DNA of 64,000 nt, taken from contig JANNWG010000064.1 of NCBI GenBank assembly GCA_031414695.1, positions 1 to 64,000 on the forward strand. The letters run 5' to 3'. Shown here in pieces: positions 34,162 through 43,082 of this stretch. Both the position numbers and the translations under genes were made by a program. Source of the stretch: UKL13-2 sp031414695 (GTDB lineage Bacteria > Pseudomonadota > Gammaproteobacteria > Burkholderiales > Usitatibacteraceae). The number at the start of each line of letters is the position of its first letter. Position 1 is the stretch's first letter. The notes under the pieces are model-generated. The model was not told the DNA's origin, searched no databases, and saw only the letters and a program-made list of their open reading frames with translations.

Positions 34162-36483
34162 ATGCCTCGAATACTTCGCACGTCCCGTAACAACTCTATT
34201 CGTACTATTTCCCGACTTCTCGCCATGCTTGCGGGTGGGTTAGTGTCGCTGGCAGCCATCGCGATACAGCCATTCGTTATTCGCGATATTCGCGTTGAAG
34301 GCGTGCAACGCACCGAGGCAGGCACAGTTTTTAGCTACTTGCCCGTCAAAGTCGGTGAGCGCATGGATGACGACAAAGCGGCTGCTGCTATTAAGGCGCT
34401 TTATGCCACAGGTTTTTATACGGATGTCAGGCTCGAAGTTGAGAACGATGTGTTGGTGGTCTTTGTTGCTGAGCGTCCAGCGATTGCGCAGATAGAAATC
34501 ATCGGTGCAAAAGAGTTTTCGAAAGATAATTTAAAAGACGGCTTGAAGTCCGCTGGTATTTCAGAAGCCAAAATTTTTGATCGCTCGGTGTTAGATCGTG
34601 CTGAAAAAGAAGTCAAACGCCAATACACCAGCCGTGGATTTTATTCTTCTAAAGTGGTCACCACCGTTACCCCGCTTGAGCGTAATCGTGTCGCGCTGAC
34701 GTTCACTATTGAAGAGGGTGACGCATCCAAGATTGTTGACATTAATATCATCGGCGCGAAAGCGTTTAGCGAATCCACTTTGCTAAAAGAATTCGAACAG
34801 ACAACATCGGGCTGGTTCACGTTTTTTACTAAAGACGATCAATACTCTAAGCAGAAGCTTGGTGGCGATTTAGAAAAATTACGCTCTTACTACACCAACC
34901 GTGGCTACCTTGATTTCAACGTTGAATCCACGCAGGTTTCAATCACGCCCGATAAAGATAGAATTTTTATCACCATCGTTGTCAGTGAAGGTGAAATTTA
35001 CAAAATATCGGATGTTAAATTTTCAGGTGACTTAAAAATATCTGAAGCAGAAATGCGTTCGCTCCTATTATTTAAGCCAGGCGAAACTTTCTCACGTCAA
35101 CGAGTGGTGGATTCGATTAAAGCAATCACTGATCGGCTCGGTAACGACGGCTATTCTTTCTCTAACGTGAACCCTGTACCTGAGCGTGATCCCGTCGCTA
35201 AGACCGCCTCGTTCACCATGTTTGTTGATCCTGGTAAGCGTGTTTATGTACGGCGGATTAACGTACAGGGTAATAGCCGCACTAGAGATGAAGTCATCAG
35301 ACGCGAAATGCGCCAGCTTGAAGCCGGGTGGTATTCGATTGAGAAAATTAATCGTTCAAAAGAGCGTTTAGAGCGCACAGGATTTTTTGAAGAAGTTACT
35401 GTTGATACGCCTGCTGTTCCTGGCACTAGCGATCAAGTTGACTTAAATGTTAGCGTCAAAGAACGCAATACTGGCTCGCTTCAATTTGGTGTGGGTTACG
35501 GCAGTGGCCCGGATCGCTTAACAGTCTCAGCGTCGGTGTCGCAAGCGAATATCTTTGGTACCGGCAATCAGCTATCATTTCGCGTAAATAACAGCAGCGT
35601 AAGCCGCGCCTATGAGGTTTCATATTTGAATCCTTACTGGACTGTAGATGGCATTGCACGCGGTTTTGATTTATATGAACGCGAACTCAATACGGCTGAC
35701 CTGAATACAGGCGATTTCCGTTCGCGTTCCTCTGGCGCGGGAGTACGATTTGGTGTTCCTGTAACGGAATATGATGCGGTCAACTTCGGTCTGGGTTGGG
35801 AGCGTACTAAGATTAGTCTGGACGAATTCAGTCCGTCACGTTATTTTGATTATGTTGGTTCATTTGGTACTTCAAGCGATACTGTACGCGGCTCTTTCGG
35901 TTATTCGCGCGATACACGTGACAGCATTTACTTCCCAAAGCGTGGCGTTCTACTTGAAATTGGATTTGAAGCAGGACTTCCTGGCGGCGACCTAAAATAC
36001 TATCGTGGTCAAGCCAAAGCCCAGTATCTACGGCCGATTTGGGGGCCAATTGTCGGTAGCGCAAGTGTCGAACTGGGTTGGGCAGGCGGCTACAGCGGTA
36101 AACCGCTACCGTTTTTTAAGAATTTCTATGCTGGCGGTGTTGATTCGGTTCGCGGCTATCAGAGTGGTACGATTGGCCCGCGTGATATTAACGGTGAATA
36201 CATTGGCGGCAACAAACGTTTGGTTGGTAACGTAGAAGTCTTGTTCCCAATGCCGGGTGTAAAAGCAGAGAAATCTGTTCGTCTATCGGTGTTTGGAGAT
36301 TTTGGCTATGTGTGGAGTGAAGATCAGCGTCTATTACTTGGCGACTTACGCACATCAGTCGGTTTTGCAGTGAGCTGGTTTTCGCCAGTTGGCCCGTTAA
36401 AATTTAGCTTGGCTAAGCCATTTGGAGTCAAACCTACAGATCGTCTTGAACGATTCCAATTTTTGTTAGGAAAAGTGTTTTAA
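34162..36483 (+). CDS. bamA: Outer-membrane protein assembly factor BamA
   Basis: A 773-residue Omp85-family protein that folds beta-barrel proteins into the outer membrane. Signal peptide about 1-35, then five POTRA domains from FVIRDIRVEGVQRTEAGTVF to about residue 430, then a 16-strand barrel ending in Phe (FLLGKVF). The conserved lid-loop motif VRGYQSGTIGPRD is near residue 660. The N-terminus is slightly longer and more basic than usual (MPRILRTSRNNSIRTISRLL); an ATG further in (LLAMLAGG) could be the true start. It starts 6 nt after the rseP stop. Confidence 0.97.
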   Translation: MPRILRTSRNNSIRTISRLLAMLAGGLVSLAAIAIQPFVIRDIRVEGVQRTEAGTVFSYLPVKVGERMDDDKAAAAIKALYATGFYTDVRLEVENDVLVVFVAERPAIAQIEIIGAKEFSKDNLKDGLKSAGISEAKIFDRSVLDRAEKEVKRQYTSRGFYSSKVVTTVTPLERNRVALTFTIEEGDASKIVDINIIGAKAFSESTLLKEFEQTTSGWFTFFTKDDQYSKQKLGGDLEKLRSYYTNRGYLDFNVESTQVSITPDKDRIFITIVVSEGEIYKISDVKFSGDLKISEAEMRSLLLFKPGETFSRQRVVDSIKAITDRLGNDGYSFSNVNPVPERDPVAKTASFTMFVDPGKRVYVRRINVQGNSRTRDEVIRREMRQLEAGWYSIEKINRSKERLERTGFFEEVTVDTPAVPGTSDQVDLNVSVKERNTGSLQFGVGYGSGPDRLTVSASVSQANIFGTGNQLSFRVNNSSVSRAYEVSYLNPYWTVDGIARGFDLYERELNTADLNTGDFRSRSSGAGVRFGVPVTEYDAVNFGLGWERTKISLDEFSPSRYFDYVGSFGTSSDTVRGSFGYSRDTRDSIYFPKRGVLLEIGFEAGLPGGDLKYYRGQAKAQYLRPIWGPIVGSASVELGWAGGYSGKPLPFFKNFYAGGVDSVRGYQSGTIGPRDINGEYIGGNKRLVGNVEVLFPMPGVKAEKSVRLSVFGDFGYVWSEDQRLLLGDLRTSVGFAVSWFSPVGPLKFSLAKPFGVKPTDRLERFQFLLGKVF

Positions 36484-36526
36484 TTGGAAATTATACGAGT
36501 TCGCCTTTTCCTTAGACAGGTCAGCC

Positions 36527-37048
36527 ATGCGTAGCGCCATTTCAAATTCGTTTATTCAATATGCCAGTCTTGCCATACTCTTAACAGTAATTGGGGTTGC
36601 ACTGCCTGTTCAAGCGCAAATAAAAGTTGGTTTTGTTGACAGAGAGCGAATTTTGCGCGAGTCAGGTGCTGCCAAGCGCGCGCAAGTCAAGCTGAAAAAA
36701 GAATTTTCGGTGCGAGAAGCTGAGCTAGAGAAAGTCGAGAAGCAGGGCCGTGAATTACAGACCATGCTGCAAAAAGAATCAGTTACGTTACCGGAGGCGG
36801 AGCGTTCCGCTCGCGAGCGTCAACTGGCGCAGCTAGAGCGTGATTTCAAACGCATGCAACGTGAGCTACGGGAAGACCAGACGCTCAGAAGTAACGAAGA
36901 ATTAGTCTCCCTACAAGAACGCGCGAATAAAATAATCTCTGAAATCGCCGAAAAAGAGAAATTCGATCTCATTGTCCAAGAAGCCGTTTACGCCAGCACC
37001 AAAATAGACATCACTGAAAAAGTGATTAAAGCGTTGGGAGATAAGTAA
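36527..37048 (+). CDS. skp: Periplasmic chaperone Skp (OmpH family)
   Basis: 173 residues: signal peptide about 1-30 (ending PVQAQ), then IKVGFVDRERILRESGAAKR, the Skp core start, and long charged coiled-coil arms (about 50-130) that hold unfolded outer-membrane proteins for BamA. The C-terminal EKEKFDLIVQEAVYASTKID strand completes the trimer body. It lies between bamA and lpxD, the standard order. Confidence 0.95.
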   Translation: MRSAISNSFIQYASLAILLTVIGVALPVQAQIKVGFVDRERILRESGAAKRAQVKLKKEFSVREAELEKVEKQGRELQTMLQKESVTLPEAERSARERQLAQLERDFKRMQRELREDQTLRSNEELVSLQERANKIISEIAEKEKFDLIVQEAVYASTKIDITEKVIKALGDK

Positions 37049-37136
37049 TAAGCGTTCTTCGGCGCGGATTGATAACAGTAGCTCTGCGCACAAAATCTTC
37101 GCGCCACAAACACACATCGTCGTGCGAAAATGAATT

Positions 37137-38144
37137 ATGAATTTGCGTGATCTACAATTGAAATTCGGCGGTGAAATTATCGGCGAAGTGGCAACGCCGT
37201 TAATCACAGTGGGCACACTGGATTGCGCAGCTGATAACGCAATTACATTCTTGGCGAACCCTAAATATCGTCATGCATTAGAGACCACCAATGCAGGTGC
37301 CGTCATCTTGTCTCCTAAATATCGTGATGTGACCAATAAGCCGCGTATCGTGACGGATAACCCTTATGCTTACTTTGCGCGGGTAGCGCAACTATTTTCG
37401 CCACGCCACTTGCATAGTGCGGGTATTCACGCTTCCGCTATGGTGCATCAAAGCGCTAATGTTGCCGCATCAGCCTCTATTGCCGAGTTCGTTTCTATTG
37501 GTGCAAATGCGGTGATTGGTGATGGTGTCAGGCTCGGCGTGGGCTGCATTATTGGTGATAACGTTGTTGTCGGTGATGCAAGCGAATTGGTGGCGAGAGT
37601 TACCGTCTATCACGATTGTGAAATTGGCCAGCGCGCCTTGATTCATGCGGGTGTGGTGATAGGTGCGGATGGGTTTGGTTTTGCACAAGATAAAACGGGC
37701 TGGGTAAAAATTCCGCAAACGGGTCGTGTTGTGATTGGCGATGATTGCGAAATCGGCGCGAATACAACAATAGATCGTGGCGCGATTCAAGATACCATTG
37801 TGGGTCACGGCGTGAAAATAGATAACCAAGTGCAAGTTGGTCACAATTCGTCGATTGGTGACAACACCATTATTTCTGGTTGTACTGGCATTGCCGGCAG
37901 CACTAAGATTGGTCAGCGTGTGATGATAGGTGGTGCAGTATCGATCACGGGGCATTTGTCGATTTGTGATGATGCGGTGTTGTCTGCGAATGCGTTTGTG
38001 ACTAAATCCATCTCTGTGCCTGGCATGTACAGCGCAGGCTTTCCGCTGATGCCGCATCGGGAATGGTTAAAGAACGCCGCGCAGCTTCGTCATCTCGATG
38101 AGATGGCAAACAAACTAAAAAAAATAGGAAAACAGCATGACTGA
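37137..38144 (+). CDS. lpxD: UDP-3-O-(3-hydroxyacyl)glucosamine N-acyltransferase
   Basis: A 335-residue trimeric acyltransferase, third step of lipid A synthesis. The N-terminal uridine-binding domain (about 1-100) is followed by a left-handed beta-helix of hexapeptide repeats and a C-terminal helix. Catalytic segment GVVIGADGFGFAQDKTGWVK, then NTTIDRGAIQDTIVGHGVKI and QVGHNSSIGDNTIISGCTGI. Start ATG at 37137; another ATG at 37128 is out of frame. It overlaps fabZ by 8 nt. Confidence 0.97.
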   Translation: MNLRDLQLKFGGEIIGEVATPLITVGTLDCAADNAITFLANPKYRHALETTNAGAVILSPKYRDVTNKPRIVTDNPYAYFARVAQLFSPRHLHSAGIHASAMVHQSANVAASASIAEFVSIGANAVIGDGVRLGVGCIIGDNVVVGDASELVARVTVYHDCEIGQRALIHAGVVIGADGFGFAQDKTGWVKIPQTGRVVIGDDCEIGANTTIDRGAIQDTIVGHGVKIDNQVQVGHNSSIGDNTIISGCTGIAGSTKIGQRVMIGGAVSITGHLSICDDAVLSANAFVTKSISVPGMYSAGFPLMPHREWLKNAAQLRHLDEMANKLKKIGKQHD

Positions 38145-38613
38145 AATCAGCAACGTGACCGTTTCCACGGCCATGGATATTGAGGAGATTAAAAAATATC
38201 TGCCGCACCGCTATCCATTTTTATTTGTTGATCGCGTGCTGGAGGTAGATGTCGCGGCTAAAAAAATTCGGGCGCTTAAAAATGTAACGGTCAATGAGCC
38301 GCATTTTCCAGGGCACTTTTCGTACTACCACGTTATGCCTGGCGTGTTAATTATTGAGGCGCTGGCGCAAGCCTCGGCCATCCTCTCATTCAAAATGATG
38401 GGCACCAAGCCGGATGACAAATCGGTTTACTACTTCGCGGGCATTGATGGTGCGCGCTTTAAGCGACCAATTACGCCTGGCGACACGCTGATTCTTGAGT
38501 CAACAGTAATGGCTGAAAAACGTGGCATTGTAAAATTTGCCGTGCGAGCGTTGGTAGGGGAGGTAGTGGCGTGTGAAGCCGAGCTGCTTTGCACGATGCG
38601 GAGTGTGCCGTAA
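38137..38613 (+). CDS. fabZ: 3-hydroxyacyl-[acyl-carrier-protein] dehydratase FabZ
   Basis: A hot-dog-fold dehydratase of fatty-acid elongation that competes for the same hydroxyacyl-ACP used by LpxA/LpxD. IKKYLPHRYPFLFVDRVLE, catalytic His in FPGHF, Glu in MPGVLIIEALAQAS and FAGIDGARFKRPITPGD are visible. 158 residues from the ATG at 38137; an internal Met at residue 13 would give the usual length of about 147. Its TAA overlaps the lpxA ATG (TAATG). Confidence 0.97.
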   Translation: MTEISNVTVSTAMDIEEIKKYLPHRYPFLFVDRVLEVDVAAKKIRALKNVTVNEPHFPGHFSYYHVMPGVLIIEALAQASAILSFKMMGTKPDDKSVYYFAGIDGARFKRPITPGDTLILESTVMAEKRGIVKFAVRALVGEVVACEAELLCTMRSVP

Positions 38614-39383
38614 TGGCATTGATTCATCCAACTGCCGTTATTGATCCTCGCGCTAAGCTAGGCGTGAATGTTAGCGTGGGCGCATTTACCATTATTGATG
38701 GTGACGTTGAGATTGGTGACAACTCTAGTATCGGTCATCATGCGGTATTGACCGGTCACACCACCATTGGGCGTGATAATCGGCTATATCACTTTGTCTC
38801 AATTGGTGAGGCCAACCAAGATAAAAAATATCAAGGTGAGCCAACACGTTTGGTGATCGGTAACAACAACACTATTCGTGAATATTGCTCGCTTAATCGT
38901 GGCACGGTGCAAGACAAAGGTGTGACCACCATCGGTGACAATAATTGGTTGATGGCCTATGTACATGTGGCGCATGATTGTATTGTCGGTAGCAACACGA
39001 CCATTGCCAACTGCACACAACTGGCTGGGCATGTCGAAGTCGGTGATTGGGCGACACTCGGCGGCTTTACGGGCGTGCATCAGTTTGTCAAAATTGGCGT
39101 GCATGTTATGTGTGGCGTATCAAGTGTGGTGCTAATGGATATCCCGCCGTATGTCACCTGCGGCGGCAATCCACTCGCTGCAGCGGGCATTAATGCAGAA
39201 GGTTTAAAGCGTCGCGGTTATACGCCAGAGCAAATCGCGAATGTAAAACGCGCATATAAAATTTTGTACCGCAGCGCACTTTCGTTTGCTGACGCAAAAA
39301 TGGCGCTCGCAAATGAAACATCATCTGAAATCGTCGCGTTGACGCGCTTCTTGGCAGCTTCAACTCGCGGGATTGTGCGCTAA
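38613..39383 (+). CDS. lpxA: UDP-N-acetylglucosamine O-acyltransferase
   Basis: The 256-residue first enzyme of lipid A synthesis. A left-handed beta-helix of hexapeptide repeats (IHPTAVIDPRAKLGVNVSVG, NTTIANCTQLAGHVEVGDWA) carries the catalytic His in AYVHVAHDC and the HQFVKIG segment; the C-terminal helices begin at GLKRRGYTPEQIANVKRAYK. The frame opens upstream in fabZ, but the ATG at 38613 fits the family start. Its TAA overlaps the lpxB ATG. Confidence 0.98.
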   Translation: MALIHPTAVIDPRAKLGVNVSVGAFTIIDGDVEIGDNSSIGHHAVLTGHTTIGRDNRLYHFVSIGEANQDKKYQGEPTRLVIGNNNTIREYCSLNRGTVQDKGVTTIGDNNWLMAYVHVAHDCIVGSNTTIANCTQLAGHVEVGDWATLGGFTGVHQFVKIGVHVMCGVSSVVLMDIPPYVTCGGNPLAAAGINAEGLKRRGYTPEQIANVKRAYKILYRSALSFADAKMALANETSSEIVALTRFLAASTRGIVR

Positions 39384-40576
39384 TGAAAGTTGGTATTGTG
39401 GCGGGTGAGCCATCGGGTGACGCGATTGCGGCCTCGCTCATTCGTGCGTTAAAGGTTGATTATCCGCAGCTTGAGTTTGTCGGCATCGCTGGGCCAAAAA
39501 TGCAATCGGCTGGAGCGACTTCTTGGTTTGATATGGAGACACTCGCGGTGCGCGGCTATGTGGAAGTATTAAAACGCTTTCGCAAAATATTGGCGGTAAG
39601 AAATCAATTAAAAGCAAAGCTGATTGATGAAAAAGTCTCATTATTTATCGGCATTGACGCACCTGATTTTAATTTAGGCTTAGAGCATCAATTAAAGCGT
39701 GCAGGTATCACCACCGTGCATTATGTGAGTCCGTCTATTTGGGCGTGGCGCGGCGAGCGTATTCATAAAATCAAACAAGCTGTGGATCACATGCTGACCA
39801 TTTTTCCGTTTGAGCAAAAAATCTATGACGACGCTGGTATCCGATCAACTTATGTCGGTCATCCATTTGCGGATGAATTTCCGTTATCGTCACAGCGTGA
39901 TGCTGCGCGCACGCAGCTACGCTTAAAACCAGACCAACTGGTGGTGTCTTTGCTGCCTGGCTCTCGTCAAACTGAGCTTGATTATCATGCGCAACTATTC
40001 ATAGAGACGGCTAAAAAATTTAGTGTGAACTTTCCTAACGCCACATTTTTGGTGCCACTCGCAACACGCGAAACGCGCGAGCAATTTGATGCAATGCGTT
40101 GGAAATTAAACGCTGAACAGTTGCCAATACAGATTTTATTTGGGCACGCTAATTTTGCACTGGCCGCAGCGGATGTTGCGCTGGTTGCAAGTGGTACCGC
40201 AACGTTGGAAGCCGCCATGCTTGGTTGCCCGCATGTGATTGCCTACAAAATGTCATCTACCACCTATCGTATGATGAAGAAAAAAGCCTACCTGCCTTAT
40301 GTGGGCTTGCCAAATATCCTAGCGGGCGAATGGCTCGTACCTGAGTTATTGCAAGACGACGCAACACCCGATAACCTTGCGCAAGCGCTCGGTAATTGGG
40401 TAACGCATCATGACGCCGCAATACGGCTGCGCGAGCGTTTTCAGGTGATTCATCAAAGTTTGGCTGTGGATAATGCAACGCAAGTACGTGCTGCATTAAA
40501 GCCACTGTTAATGCGCATGCAAGCATCATCACTAACGCCAATGGCAAAGGTATCTGGCAATGCAGTTGCAGCATGA
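39383..40576 (+). CDS. lpxB: Lipid A disaccharide synthase
   Basis: A 397-residue GT19 glycosyltransferase joining UDP-diacylglucosamine and lipid X. VGIVAGEPSGDAIAASLIRA, VGIAGPKMQSAG, YVSPSIWAWRGERIHKIKQA, FPFEQKIYDDAGI, YVGHPFADEFP, LLPGSRQTELDYH and ALVASGTATLEAAMLGCPHV are family motifs. The end overlaps rnhB by 17 nt, so the two are tightly coupled. Confidence 0.98.
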   Translation: MKVGIVAGEPSGDAIAASLIRALKVDYPQLEFVGIAGPKMQSAGATSWFDMETLAVRGYVEVLKRFRKILAVRNQLKAKLIDEKVSLFIGIDAPDFNLGLEHQLKRAGITTVHYVSPSIWAWRGERIHKIKQAVDHMLTIFPFEQKIYDDAGIRSTYVGHPFADEFPLSSQRDAARTQLRLKPDQLVVSLLPGSRQTELDYHAQLFIETAKKFSVNFPNATFLVPLATRETREQFDAMRWKLNAEQLPIQILFGHANFALAAADVALVASGTATLEAAMLGCPHVIAYKMSSTTYRMMKKKAYLPYVGLPNILAGEWLVPELLQDDATPDNLAQALGNWVTHHDAAIRLRERFQVIHQSLAVDNATQVRAALKPLLMRMQASSLTPMAKVSGNAVAA

Positions 40577-41162
40577 CAAGCACCGCTGCGGCGTAGATGA
40601 AGCTGGTCGCGGCCCGCTCGCCGGCGCGGTATACGCGGCGGCAGTAATACTTGACCCTGCACATCCTATTGCGGGGTTAAACGACTCAAAAAAAATAAGC
40701 GAAAAAAAACGTATTCAACTCGAAGCTGAAATTATTACTCATGCGTTGTCATACAGCGTCGCCTTTGCGACAGTAGCTGAAATTGACAAGCTTAATATTT
40801 TGCGCGCAAGCTTACTTGCCATGCAGCGTGCAGTAGATTCACTCACTGTTCGTCCGGCAAGTGCGATTGTCGACGGCCTCTTTGTGCCAATGTTGACGAT
40901 ACCTGCTGTTGCGTTGGTTGACGGTGATTCACTTGTGGCAGAGATTTCAGCAGCCTCCATATTGGCAAAAAATGCGCGTGATCGTTATATGGTGGAAATG
41001 TGCACGCGCTATCCACAATATGGCTTTACTAAGCACAAAGGCTACGGCACACGAGTACATATGGCTTCACTCAAGGAACACGGCCCGTGCCCAATCCACC
41101 GATTCAGTTTTGCGCCAGTACGTGTTGCATTTGCGCAGAAACAATTGTCTAAAGTCGCCTAA
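40560..41162 (+). CDS. rnhB: Ribonuclease HII
   Basis: 200 residues; it removes ribonucleotides embedded in DNA and RNA of RNA/DNA hybrids. CGVDEAGRGPLAGAVYAAAV contains the first catalytic Asp/Glu; LNDSKKISEKKR, VALVDGDSLVAEISAASILAK and YPQYGFTKHKGYGT supply the rest. It starts inside the 3' end of lpxB (ATG 40560). The last three codons and the TAA lie inside a family C palindrome, so the repeat supplies the stop codon. Confidence 0.97.
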   Translation: MQLQHDKHRCGVDEAGRGPLAGAVYAAAVILDPAHPIAGLNDSKKISEKKRIQLEAEIITHALSYSVAFATVAEIDKLNILRASLLAMQRAVDSLTVRPASAIVDGLFVPMLTIPAVALVDGDSLVAEISAASILAKNARDRYMVEMCTRYPQYGFTKHKGYGTRVHMASLKEHGPCPIHRFSFAPVRVAFAQKQLSKVA

Positions 41163-41217
41163 TGACGGACATCTTAGAGCATAAATGCTTGAATTCGCTC
41201 ACCAGTATTAGTGTTTG
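41151..41217. repeat. Family C palindrome, copy 5, overlapping the rnhB stop codon
   Basis: AAGTCGCCTAATGACGGACA, then TCTTAGAGCATAAATGCTTGAATTC, then GCTCACCAGTATTAGTGTTT. The inner hairpin AGCATAAATGCT is well kept; the outer arms are worn. It aligns end to end with the copies at 25945 and 55057. The rnhB TAA (41160-41162) is within the left arm. Confidence 0.65.
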
Positions 41218-41235
41218 TTATTTTTTAATTTTGTG

Positions 41236-42051
41236 ATGAAAACAATTCAATCCCGCGTTAATCCTATCGCTAAACACTTAATCGGTTTGGCCAATTCATC
41301 GCGTGAACGCAAAAAAATGGGGCACACTGTGCTCGACGGCGCGCATTTGGTTTTTGCCTATATTGATGCAGGCTTAATGCCGATATCAATCGCGATTCGC
41401 GAGTCAGCCATTGACTCACCTGATACGATTAAATTGCTAACGAAGATTGACGCCAATACGCTTTCACTCTACTGTGTGGCTGATGCCATCATGGATAAAG
41501 CATCTTCGCTTGAGTCTGGTGCATCCATCATGGCGGTGATTGAATCACCTCAATCACAAGCAATTCCGTCCACCGCGAAGGCCATCATTGTGCTCGATAG
41601 CGTACAAGACCCAGGCAATGTTGGTGCGATTTTGCGCAGCGCCGCGGCGCTAGGTATTGCGTATGCCTTATTAGGGAACGGCACAGCGGCGGCATGGTCG
41701 CCCAAAGTCATTCGTGCAGGGCAGGGTGCGCATTTTGCGATCAATATTGAGGAGGGCGCAAATATTGCGGCTTGGTTAAAAAATTTTGCGGGAGACAGCA
41801 TTGCGCTTGTGCCTAATTCAGCCAATGCGGCTTTACTTTTCGATCTCGACTTAACCAAACGCGTCGCATTTATTATTGGTAGCGAAGGAGCGGGAATCTC
41901 AGATAGTGTACTTACCGCGGCGACACATTGCGCGACTATTCCGATGTCCGACAAAATGGAATCCCTCAATGCCAGCGCCTGTGCGGCAATGGCAATATAT
42001 GAATGGCAGCGTCAACAATTTTATGGCAATGAAAAAATCGGAGGCAAGTGA
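41236..42051 (+). CDS. TrmH/SpoU-family RNA 2'-O-methyltransferase
   Basis: A 271-residue SPOUT methyltransferase of the RlmB/TsnR-like group, using SAM to methylate a ribose in rRNA or tRNA. An N-terminal substrate-binding domain (KHLIGLANSSRERKKMGHTV, LDGAHLVFAYIDAG) precedes the knotted domain with motif 1 VLDSVQDPGNVGAILRSAAA, motif 2 FIIGSEGAGIS and motif 3 IPMSDKMESLNASACAAMAI. The exact target cannot be told. The start ATG at 41236 begins at the conserved part; the longer frame starts in a repeat. The stop overlaps the next start (TGATG). Confidence 0.92.
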   Translation: MKTIQSRVNPIAKHLIGLANSSRERKKMGHTVLDGAHLVFAYIDAGLMPISIAIRESAIDSPDTIKLLTKIDANTLSLYCVADAIMDKASSLESGASIMAVIESPQSQAIPSTAKAIIVLDSVQDPGNVGAILRSAAALGIAYALLGNGTAAAWSPKVIRAGQGAHFAINIEEGANIAAWLKNFAGDSIALVPNSANAALLFDLDLTKRVAFIIGSEGAGISDSVLTAATHCATIPMSDKMESLNASACAAMAIYEWQRQQFYGNEKIGGK

Positions 42052-42767
42052 TGACGACAAATAGCAACGTTCCAATGACGCGCAATTACCGCTATTTCGA
42101 TCTCGTCATGGTCGGTTTTGTCACTGTTTTTTTGTGCTCTAACTTAATTGGCCCTGCAAAAGCGAGTGAAATCACATTGCCGCTAATCGGCGCGTTCACA
42201 TTTGGCGCGGGCGTTTTATTTTTCCCGATGGCCTATATTTTTGGTGATATTTTGACCGAGGTGTATGGCTATCAGCGCACTCGTCGGGTTATTTGGGCTG
42301 GCTTTATTGCGATGGCATTCGCCGCCATCATGGCGAGCGTTGTAGTGGCCTTGCCGCCCGCACCGGGATGGCCGAATCAAGCGGCTTATGAAACTATATT
42401 TGGTCAAACGCCACGTATTGTCTTGGCTTCAATGATCGCGTATTTCTGCGGCGAATTTGTAAATTCATTTGTTCTCGCCAAAATGAAAATTGCTGATAAT
42501 GGTAAGCGCATGGGTTGGCGCTTTGTCGTCTCCACCGTTTGTGGACAAGGTGTTGATTCGCTATTTTTTTATCCACTGGCCTTCTACGGTATTTGGGAAA
42601 ACACGATCCTCATCAAAATCATGGCCGCGCAGTGGGGACTAAAAATTGTCGTCGAGATTGTGTTGCTGCCCATTACTATTCGCATCGTGCGTGCGCTCAA
42701 AGCCGCTGAAGCAGAAGACGCTTACGACCGCGATACTAACTTCACCCCGTTCTCGCTTAAAGCGTAA
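42051..42767 (+). CDS. Queuosine precursor transporter (YhhQ/QPTR family)
   Basis: A 238-residue inner-membrane protein with six or seven helices. Family signatures: VTVFLCSNLIGPAKASEI, FPMAYIFGDILTEVYGYQRT RRVIW (written here in two parts), YFCGEFVNSFVLAKMKI and VCGQGVDSLFFYPLAFYGIW. YhhQ proteins import preQ0/preQ1. This matches queF in the window (8453), so the organism may both make and salvage the precursor. The ATG at 42051 has GAGG 7 nt upstream; a GTG one codon earlier is possible. Confidence 0.9.
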   Translation: MTTNSNVPMTRNYRYFDLVMVGFVTVFLCSNLIGPAKASEITLPLIGAFTFGAGVLFFPMAYIFGDILTEVYGYQRTRRVIWAGFIAMAFAAIMASVVVALPPAPGWPNQAAYETIFGQTPRIVLASMIAYFCGEFVNSFVLAKMKIADNGKRMGWRFVVSTVCGQGVDSLFFYPLAFYGIWENTILIKIMAAQWGLKIVVEIVLLPITIRIVRALKAAEAEDAYDRDTNFTPFSLKA

Positions 42768-42785
42768 TTTAGACTAAGAAAGCTT

Positions 42786-43055
42786 ATGCTCTCCCTCGAA
42801 TTTTTCAATGCCGATGTAATCGGCGCAATTGGGGCAACGCTCACTACCTTTGCCTTCGTCCCGCAAGTCGTGCAAATTTGGCGGTCAAAAAGTGCCCGTG
42901 ATATTTCACTGCCAATGTATTCTTGCTTCACATTAGGGTTAGTCTGTTGGCTCACCTACGGCGTGATGATTAGCTCAACACTTATCATCGTAACAAATAT
43001 TATTACGCTGCTACTCGCCGTGGCGGTGATTACGATGAAGATACGTTGGGGTTAG
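42786..43055 (+). CDS. SemiSWEET family sugar transporter (PQ-loop)
   Basis: 89 residues, three transmembrane helices (one triple-helix bundle; these proteins work as dimers). The PQ motif is Pro26-Gln27 in TFAFVPQVVQIWRSKSARDI, followed by SLPMYSCFTLGLVCWLTYG. It lies 19 nt after the YhhQ-type gene on the same strand. The substrate (sucrose or glucose in known cases) cannot be told. Confidence 0.9.
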   Translation: MLSLEFFNADVIGAIGATLTTFAFVPQVVQIWRSKSARDISLPMYSCFTLGLVCWLTYGVMISSTLIIVTNIITLLLAVAVITMKIRWG

Positions 43056-43082
43056 CACGGCTATGTGTTTACATCACCAGCA

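Noticed and set aside
37470..38057. Minus-strand 195-aa ORF opposite lpxD
   Set aside because: His/Asn/Thr-rich shadow of the hexapeptide repeats in lpxD.
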